Shown: positions 34,240 through 41,466 of the stretch, one piece after another
How positions within the stretch are numbered: position 1 is the stretch's first letter
Layout: each line of letters starts with the position of its first letter
Assembly (NCBI RefSeq): GCF_001949145.1
Contig: NW_019091469.1
Location: 665,022-706,487, forward strand
Length of the DNA: 41,466 nt
Source: Acanthaster planci
Lineage: Eukaryota; Echinodermata; Asteroidea; Valvatida; Acanthasteridae
Direction: 5' to 3'
Translations under genes and position numbers: made by a program
Notes under the pieces: generated by a model
Databases searched by the model: none
What the model saw: only the letters and a program-made list of their open reading frames with translations
What the model was told of the DNA's origin: nothing

Positions 34240-34573
34240 AGACGGAGATTATATAGGCGCTCATCAGAGCCAGTGATGAAGCAAACGAGCGGGAAAAAGT
34301 TGTATATCCCTTTAAAATGATTATGACAAATTATGCGCTCTTGAGGGCGTAGTTTCGTTTATTCGTGCAGGCCGGCGACGCACTGATCTTGTGCATAATT
34401 GATGCACGTCGCACAAGGTTCTATCTAGAAATCGTGCTGCACGCCCGCGCCCCGTCTACGTCTGCGCTGCATGCCTGTCGTCGCCAGGATCCGGGCTAGA
34501 CACACCTTGTTACGTCGTCGGCCGCTCGTGAAAGTGACTTTTTGTTCCTATTTCTCATCTACACGGACTCAAA
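34240..34573 (+). promoter_or_regulatory. CpG-rich promoter and 5'UTR of the UCH gene
   Basis: CpG density is clearly higher than in the rest of the window (GCACGCCCGCGCCCCGTCTACG near 34439, GTCGTCGGCCGCTCG near 34513) directly before the start codon at 34574. The region has features of a TATA-less housekeeping promoter. The transcription start cannot be placed. Confidence 0.5.
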
Positions 34574-37500
34574 ATGTCTGTAAAACCACACTGGATTCCC
34601 TTGGAGTCAAACCCCGAGGTAAAGTTCTTTCGATAACCTTGCAACTTTGCGTCTGACTATCGTGACATGACAATGCTGCTGGTCTGTGAGTTTATGTCAT
34701 GTTTATTTAGACATTCCTGCCAAAATGCCTGGTCACCCATGGCAGTTGACATTTATGTTGCAACCCATTCGCTTTGGCGGATAATGTGATTTTGAGGGTG
34801 CCGCAGACCGTTCCTCTATAATCAGATAATGAGATGCACATGGTACTTACTTGCTTACCTAATTTCGCTGTGTTTACATTTTGGCAAGCAGCCAGCTTGA
34901 TTGTTCTGACATGACATAGGCCCCAGGCATAAATAAAAATGCATGTAAACTTAGGTCTGGGAAAGAGATGTCATTGATAAGAAGTATTTATATATTAAAT
35001 CTGGGGTGAAATGTTTGGATGATTTTCTAGTTGTATTTCACTTTACTAAAATGACTACCTGACTATGGTTAAATTTGCATTTCTTTGCTTTAATAAATAA
35101 TAATATGACGATGAACATTTTGTGCATATTTGCAAATGTATATCAATTTTCTCACTCTACAGCATAGAATCTTTTGTTCATAATATTTGTTTGGATGTCG
35201 TGATCTTTTAAAGCACCAGTGAGATGACATGTAATATGTTCTTATATGTAATTGCAGTTTTCCTCTTTTCCCCGATTTTGTTTCACAATGCAGGTTATGA
35301 CAAAGGTGAGCCAAACATCTGCTCAACTTCTGGTTCAGTAGATTTCAATCATCAGTAAATTTACCAAGCCAGGAAACTAACATGCCTTTGAAGAAAGGTT
35401 TATGCAATGGAATTTGTTAGGGAATTCCCCATCTTGCACCTGAATAGCTTGGGTACTTCCCTGCTTGCAAGTTGCATTTGTATATGTATATATAGTGCCC
35501 GTGTCCTTAGAATTTATAAACTACATAGAACAGATTATAGACAACTAAGTAGTGTTGTGAAGCATATTATGTACATGTATTGCTATATAGGCCCCTAGTT
35601 GGATAATTTGTAAAGCCTTTTAAAAAAGGAAACAAATGAGAAGAGGGCAAGAAAGGAATAAATAAAACTGTTACATGTAAGAAAAAATAAAATGGTTACA
35701 GAGACCTGACCTGCCTGGGTTTTTGTTGAATTACTGACCTCAAATTTGCTGATGTTGCATTTGGCAATGAAATTTAAAAGATGTTTGGCGAAATGTAATT
35801 TGACTTTTACTAGTTACCTGGAGAGTATAGGGCAGTTCAGGAATTAATGGGTCATGTGCCTTATGTTTTTCACAGTACATTCACACACTTGGAGTACCCA
35901 ACAAGTGGCATTTTGTTGATGTGCTTGGGCTGGATGATGAACTTCTTGGCATGATATCAAAGCCTGTTGTGGCCCTCATTGTTCTCTTCCCAAAGGGTGA
36001 CAAGGTAAAATAGTTCTATGTACTTATTAACCCTAATAAGCGGGCTACATTTTTGCTAGAAAACGTGTCCAGGATCTTCTCAAATCAACAACCTTTCAAC
36101 CAACTCTCAGGTGTCATTAAGCCCTATGTAAATATCCAATGCCAGAGCAGTGGAATCCCTATGCAGTACAAATTTATTGTAGTTTATACAGACACTGGTA
36201 AACCCAGCAATCTGAAAATGTCAATTGTACAGTAGTTTACATGATCCTTTTGAGTTGCAGTCTAACCATACGGTTGTTTATTTTCCTACCCCTTTTTAAA
36301 CTTCATTGCCTCAATTTTACCCCGCATGTTACATTACCACTGTCGTATGTTAATCTCTCCGTTGCTTTACCTGATAAATAATTGTCTTTTAACTTTTTCC
36401 TTTATCATTTTAGTGATCTCTCAAACATAACTCAAATGTTCTTTGTAAAGTCTGTGATGTGCATATTGCGTTAAATGGCAGCACTGTTTCTTTTCACTCT
36501 TTGTTCTCTACATAGATGAAAAGTGCCGAGGAAGAAATGTGTGCCAAAATTGAAAAGGAGGGCCAAGAAGTGAGTGGCAGCGTGTACTTCATGAAGCAGA
36601 CCATTGGCAATGCATGCGGGACAATCGGGGTACTCCATGCTGTGCTGAACAATCAAAATGAAAATGATTTCAAACTGGGTGAGCAATTGTGTCCATCTGC
36701 TTGTCCTTGCTGTATTTTTTACAGGGAATTGTTAAAGTTCACCCAACTTTATTTTCAGAGGTCACTTTAAAATATTTGTTACATGTATTTAAAACATATT
36801 GGAGGATGTATAATTTTGGTTGCTGTACAAAAAGTGTTAACAGATTATCTGTAAGTGTAGGAAAAATGTTTCAAATGAAACTGTACTTTTGAGGTGTTTT
36901 TTTACTTGGCCAGTCCATCGCAGTTGCATGCCCGAATTTCCTCTTGAAACAAAAAGGCAAGGATTGGTAGATACCCTCTGAAGGAGATAATGGCCATACT
37001 TGAGAGAAACTCAAGGTTAGATTTGTTAGGTTTTGCTGAAAGTAGACATTCACCTTTTTTTTTTGGATGATTATTTTTCTCCAGCTGGAATCATTTCAGA
37101 ATTTGCTGACAAGACCAAGGGCATGGATGGAGCGGCGCGAGGTGCTTGCCTGGAGAATGATGCAGGCATTTGTGAGGCACACAGTTCTAGTGCCCAGGAA
37201 GGGCAAACACAGGTGTGGACAACGGGCCAACTTATCTGAACTCTTGGTAGCTTCACCACTAGTCATAGTGAACCAGTAATATCATGCAGCTGAATTAAGT
37301 TCTAATTTGAAGTTGCAAGAAACACTTGTCGCTGGCAAGTCCCTTCAGCCTGACCTTAAGAAACTGAGTCTTTACACTTGGTTCCTGAGGTTCCCCCTCT
37401 GTGCCCCATAGTTCCAGGGTTGATTAAGAAATATGACTGTGTCATTGTATATGAATATGCCAATTCTACTTACACCTAGGCACCACCAGCTGAAGAGTCT

Positions 37501-38343
37501 GTAAAGCCCCATTTCGTTGCGTTGGTGCATGTAGATGGGTCCCTGTATGAACTAGATGGCTGCAAGCCATTTCCTGTGAACCATGGCCAAACCAGCACTG
37601 ATTCCTTCCTCAAGGTAAGATCAAGCAATCTTTGCCTGTTGAAAGGAAACCCTTGTCTTCGTTTGACTAATTGACAGGCACCCGCGGCTGAGGACAAGGT
37701 GTCGGCACATTTCATAACCTTGGTCAATGTTGAGGGGTCACTGTATGAGCTGGATGGGCGCAAGCCCGCGCCAATCAATCATGGTAAAACAAGTCCTGAA
37801 AACTTCCTGAAGGTAAGACATGCATCAGAATTGCATAAAGGTCTACCTTTCCACCAGTGCATTTGCCTCATTTGAAACTTGAAATGATTTCATTTCCCAG
37901 AAAAATGAGGTAGAATTATCAGTAATTCTTACCATGAAACTTTTGAATCAAGTAACTTTAGAAATAGTTAACAAATTTGCACAAAATTACAAACTCCACT
38001 CCTTTATTTGATTGTTAATATTGTGTGACTTTCTAAAAATAGTGTACATTTCCATTTGTAACACTTCAACTGCCAAAGACCTAGCTAGTTGGGACTGCCC
38101 CCTGACCGTATAGTGCACATCAGTTGCAGCAGTTGAAATTTTATATTATGCATTGCTGTTTCTGGTACCTAGTGCTAAAATGAAAAAGTGTAACATTCAT
38201 GATGCCTTGATGAGAACGTCTTGACCTTTGGGTGTTTTTGTTATCAGGATGCTGCTGGAGTGTGCAAGAAAATAATGGCCATAGACCCAAGTGAGGTGAA
38301 CTTCAACATAATGGCGCTGACAGGTGGCGAACCCTTGTTTTGA
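34574..38343 (+). CDS. UCHL3: Ubiquitin C-terminal hydrolase, UCHL3/UCHL1 type (Peptidase C12)
   Basis: Exons: 34574-34618, 35294-35305 (12 nt), 35876-36004, 36516-36678, 37085-37212, then 37480-37614 and/or 37678-37812, then 38248-38343. With one of the two alternative exons the product is 235 aa (human UCHL3 is 230); with both it is 280. The enzyme is a cytosolic cysteine protease that trims small adducts from the ubiquitin C-terminus. The oxyanion Gln90, nucleophile Cys96 ([11 protein letters not shown]), His170 (HF in KPHFVALV) and Asp185 (ELDG) correspond to human Q89, C95, H169 and D184 at a constant offset of one, which validates the exon chain including the micro-exon. The crossover-loop motif EGQTQ-AP spans the exon 5/6 boundary. 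All introns are phase 0 except one phase 1 (36678/37085). The start lies in a CpG-rich promoter. Confidence 0.95.
35294..35305 (+). CDS. UCHL3: 12-nt micro-exon of the UCH gene (VMTK)
   Basis: GTTATGACAAAG is bounded by acceptor CAATGCAG and donor GTGAGCC and encodes VMTK. Without it the protein would lack four residues between NPE and YIHTLG; with it the length matches UCHL3 exactly (human EVTNQFLKQLGL). The catalytic numbering offset is one throughout only when it is included. Both neighbouring introns are phase 0, so skipping would be silent for frame. Confidence 0.85.
37480..37614 (+). CDS. UCHL3: UCH exon 6a, catalytic His/Asp cassette (UCHL3-like)
   Basis: This 135-nt, phase 0-0 exon is preceded by TTACACCTAG and followed by GTAAGA. 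Its 45 residues start APPAEESV and contain catalytic His (11th residue, [10 protein letters not shown]) and Asp (26th, YELDGCKP). The HVDG after the strand matches human UCHL3. The Cys in LDGCKP replaces an Arg common in the family. It is paired with a homologous exon 63 nt downstream. Confidence 0.9.
37678..37812 (+). CDS. UCHL3: UCH exon 6b, duplicated catalytic cassette
   Basis: This 135-nt, phase 0-0 exon has acceptor ATTGACAG and donor GTAAGA. Its 45 residues start APAAEDKV and share 29 of 45 positions with exon 6a. Catalytic His (SAHFITLV) and Asp (YELDGRKP) are kept. It carries NVEG where 6a has HVDG; human UCHL1 has Asn at the same position. The open frame, intact splice sites and substitutions that keep the fold argue that it is functional and not a decaying copy. 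Confidence 0.88.
37813..38247 (+). other. Last intron of the UCH gene
   Basis: This 435-nt AT-rich intron lies between exon 6b and the terminal exon. It holds no third copy of the duplicated cassette. Confidence 0.8.
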
Positions 38344-40934
38344 AAGGATTCATTGCAGTGGCACACTGAACTGCAGGTAGCGTTGAAGGCCACCGACGAC
38401 CATAATGAATGTTAATGCTTTTCAAAACCAACAAAAATCTGCCCTCATCATTCTCAGCGTGCGGTGTAGCAAAGTGGCTGTAAGGTTTCAGTGACATGTA
38501 TAGAATGTCTGTGCTTATTCTGTACAAGCTAATGATACAATCTCGATAAACCAAGTGTTGAAACAGAAAATGTAGCCCAAATTAAATGTCTCAAATTGTG
38601 GAAAGTGTTCATGCATTGCGAATGCAACTATGATGGAATTAACCAAAAAATGCCAAAATTGAGAGTATAATTGAGCAGCTCATATCTAAAGACAAAAAGT
38701 ATGTAAAAATATGGAATATAATGGACAGCAATGTTGCACTTAGTGCTAATTGTGTATCTAAGGCCAGAGTGAGCTGATACTATAGTGGATTATTACTCTG
38801 AATGCATTTTCCATGTTGCCTTCACCCGCATAAAGAGTTCACTGGCAATTTCAAACAGCCCTTGTATTAAGTCATGTTAAGTACCCATTTTTCTTTTCTT
38901 ACCACAGTCACCGAACCCTATGTATGTTGACACCCCATATCTTTGACCTGAGTGCAGTTTTGTTAGTGAGCAAATCACACAACTTCATCACTTGGGAAAA
39001 GGATTCATTTTTTTATTTAAGAAAAAAATTCTCTTTTTTTTTTTTTTAAAGAGGATGACTTTTTTGCTTAAGAAGTATGAAGACACCATCTGTTTGCTCT
39101 TAAAACTTATGTGGGATTTTTTTTATGGAAAAGCCAAGGGCTACCTTGTTCAAAGTGTGCTGAATATAAATAAATTTAAAGTTACTTTTTGATAAGAAAC
39201 TTGCTGAGGGCATTTTATCTGTTTGAAGTATTTTTTGTACTTTATGTGTTTAAAAAATCTGTTCATTTTTGTACATTTGTTGTACTAGTCAACACATATT
39301 GAAAAATTCAACATAACCCGTTCACTAAAGTTATTCTCATGCATCTTGATGCTTCTACATATCTACAGTTGCGGCATGTTGCTGAGGCTAATAACTACTC
39401 TGCTGCTATTCGAAGTGCGTCATGACACTTCAACATGATAAAAGCGTACAATCTTGTGCTTCTGTCTATGACTTTTCCTGCAAGCTTTAGCAGATTTAAG
39501 ACAACTCCAGCTATGAGTTCCTCATTGTAAATTAATGAGTTATTAGAGACTTGCAGTTCAAATTGATCTTGCAGAAAAATGTGTCGCTGCTGTATTGAAT
39601 GAAGTTGACTGTATACTTCAAAACAGTAATCCACCTCTCAATCACAATTACCAGTACATGAGATTGGGTAAAAGACTGAGGAGTCTTAGATGTCGTACAA
39701 GCCGATATCTGAATTCATTCATGCCATTTTCAGGTAGAGTTTTTAATAGTACCAACTCTTAAGTTTTCGATTTTGGAGGTTTTGCCATATTGGAACTGTT
39801 GAAAAAAATCCTAAGTGTTGTTAATTTTTCAGACATGTTATCTTTGTTTCATTGTTCGTAATTTATCTAAATGCATGTACAATCTTTCTGTGTTAAATAT
39901 GTATGATTTAAAACTAATTTTTTAATGTTCTAAATTGCAATTTTAAATAGGGTTTTGACAGCTGCAGACATGTACATTTTTCATTTTATTTGTTTGAAAT
40001 GGACAATAAAGAATCTTTAATCTTAAAATTTTGAAGAAAACCTTTTTCGAGAACACAAAGCTGTATCTGTCAAAGTTCATGGTTCAGGAAGAACTGGTTG
40101 TAAAATTACACAACTATGGGTTTCTTTCACAGTCTCCTCAAGAGCTGCCCACAGTGCCAGACAGACAGTGTACATGTACTTCACATTGTTGCAGATAGCA
40201 ACTTCAAGGGTTGCCATGTTCTTATTAAAAATTAATAAGTTTACAGACCTTTTGTGTTACATCCTCCATGCAGTCAGATTGTAGTGTTACATGTTTTCAG
40301 TGCAAGGCATTTTGGTCAATTGTGTGATTGACTGATGTAAACTATTTGTTACAGGACATGTATTCAAATGTTCTAAATTTATTGATCTAGCCACAAGTAC
40401 AAGACATAATTCCTGACAGGTGAAAGTTATTCAATATTACCGTTTGTACTTGGCATACTTATAAGAGTCTCAAGAGTTGTTCCAAAATGTTGTTTTATTA
40501 AATAAGGTAAACTACAAATGGTGGAAAATTAAAAAAGATTAATGAGGAGCAGGAATTTACTGTAAAGGGCCAAATTCATTCCTTAAAGTCAGTATTAAAT
40601 AGAAAAGGCAAAATACTGAAGCCACCAGTAATGTGTACAAGTGTTCAGTGTTGAGTTCTTTGTGGAAAAATGAAATGGAATATTGAAAAGTAATAAATTG
40701 TCTGTCAATTCAGCTCAGCATTACAGTCTTCTGTGTCTGTTTTCTTTTATGTACTACATGTTGTCTTCCATAATCGAATGGTCATTGGTTTTTTAGAACT
40801 CTTCTCATATTTAAATAGACTTAAAACATTCTTAGGTTTGTGGTTGAGACAGCACTTGAGCCTAGAAGGTGCCCACCCTCGTGACTTTGAGAACAAATTG
40901 AAAAATTACCTAAAATTAGTTAATGACAACTTAC
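38344..40934 (+). other. UCH 3'UTR and downstream AT-rich DNA
   Basis: The 3'UTR probably ends after AATAAA at 39169-39174. A further AATAAA at 40005-40010 would give a longer form. The minus-strand frame 39395-39634 (79 codons) has reasonable codon structure but no recognisable domain and is preceded by an in-frame stop without a good acceptor. I do not call it a gene. Confidence 0.5.
39169..39174 (+). terminator. Poly(A) signal AATAAA of the UCH gene
   Basis: The hexamer sits in the context GAATATAAATAAATTT, 0.83 kb after the stop codon. A second AATAAA at 40005-40010 (GGACAATAAAGAATC) may be an alternative distal site. Confidence 0.5.
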
Positions 40935-41044
40935 CGGTACCTCCACACGCTAAAAGGCATTGTGTTCACTGGATGGACATCACCCAACCTGTCAAAAATG
41001 AATTCTCCCTTCTTGGTCGTGACAAACATTTCACAAGCATAGCC
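40935..41044 (-). CDS. Candidate internal exon on the minus strand, unidentified
   Basis: On the minus strand the segment reads GYACEMFVTTKKGEFIFDRL and continues GDVHPVNTMPFSVWRYR, ending at a strong donor (TACCG|GTAAGT). A plausible acceptor (AAATAG) precedes it. The plus-strand frame over the same DNA (40733-41086) is less gene-like. I do not recognise the family. If real, it belongs to a gene entering from the right edge, convergent with UCHL3. The donor is the best evidence. A transposon fragment is the main alternative. Confidence 0.3.
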
Positions 41045-41109
41045 CTATTTATTTCAGTTCGGCATACATTAATCAAATGCGACTGACTTTTCTGCAGTGC
41101 TGGAATGGC

Positions 41110-41186
41110 TCATTTTGAGTGGAATACGTAGAGTTCTCCTAAACCTCCATCCGAGAGAAAGCTTTCATCCATGATCAGCTCGTCTG
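41110..41186 (-). CDS. Candidate exon on the minus strand, unidentified (possible gene 3' end)
   Basis: After an acceptor-like TTTCTTGGTTGTAG the minus strand reads DELIMDESFLSDGGLGELYV and then FHSK and a TGA. A minus-strand AATAAA lies about 60 nt further on (plus about 41046-41053), so this could be a terminal exon. Alternatively, a weak donor at TAC|GTATTC would join it in frame, phase 0, to the candidate at 40935-41044. The acidic, leucine-spaced peptide is coding-like but not identified. Confidence 0.3.
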
Positions 41187-41466
41187 CTACAACCAAGAAA
41201 CGTTAGCACTGTGTATATGGCATCCCATCTCCGCTTGCAAACGACGTCTCATATGGATCATGGACCGAACACATTTCCAAATCATCAGAGGTACCTGTTG
41301 CAAAAGTTATTTTGTGTCGAGCTTTCAGCCAATCAGAGTCCTCTTGAACCCGGACAATTTGAATGTGTTTGGGTCACTACTTTTGGGAGAACTCATTCGA
41401 AAAAAGGGGTTGTATTGAACTTTTTGTGCGTTATTTTTCCAAATTGTAGGAAAGCCAGCTCCGACA

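Noticed and set aside
37678-37812. The H-to-N change in exon 6b (HVDG to NVEG) as loss of the catalytic histidine
   Set aside because: The catalytic His of UCHL3/UCHL1 is the one before Phe (HFI/HFV), six residues earlier, and it is present in both exons. UCHL1 itself has Asn at the changed position. Both cassettes should be active.

Overview
This is a eukaryotic, animal window. It holds intron-split genes with GT..AG junctions, AATAAA poly(A) signals, tRNA-derived SINEs and foldback elements, and no bacterial-style operons. A metazoan malate synthase (absent from placental mammals), SINE and MITE types I associate with ambulacrarian genomes, and a dispersed palindromic TACATGTA word all point to an invertebrate deuterostome. 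An echinoderm, perhaps a sea star, is my best guess, but taxonomy is inference.

Layout from left to right. (1) 1-2568, minus: only the first coding exon (19 codons) of an NAA15/NAA16-type NatA auxiliary subunit gene; the rest lies off the left edge, so 1-2511 is intron 1. That intron holds a foldback element and a small zinc-finger-like ORF. (2) 2569-3740: a divergent promoter region. (3) 3740-9000, plus: a C2H2 zinc-finger gene with a probable non-coding first exon, one 679-codon coding exon with 12 fingers, and a 1.25 kb 3'UTR. (4) 10258-18204, plus: a complete 12-exon malate synthase gene (539 aa). (5) 18205-26985: gene-poor convergent intergenic DNA with TACATG repeats, a short minisatellite and a G-rich tract. 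(6) 26986-32912, minus: a complete two-exon RAB33 gene (241 aa) with a 5.2 kb intron. (7) 32913-34573: promoters, a near-perfect hairpin and a reverse SINE. (8) 34574-38343, plus: a complete UCHL3/UCHL1-type ubiquitin C-terminal hydrolase. It has a 12-nt micro-exon and two tandem, same-length, same-phase exons that both encode the catalytic His/Asp segment. (9) 38344-41466: 3'UTR and weak minus-strand coding candidates at the right edge.

The most interesting feature is the UCH gene. Exons 37480-37614 and 37678-37812 are both 135 nt, both phase 0, 64% identical in protein, both keep the catalytic His and Asp, and are only 63 nt apart. This is the expected architecture of mutually exclusive exons. 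They would swap part of the active-site crossover loop and the His/Asp strand, giving a UCHL3-like and a partly UCHL1-like enzyme from one gene.

The genes form no single pathway. The NAA15-RAB33 linkage does match my memory of human chromosome 4q31 (NAA15 next to RAB33B), so this may be ancient microsynteny interrupted here by the zinc-finger and malate synthase genes.
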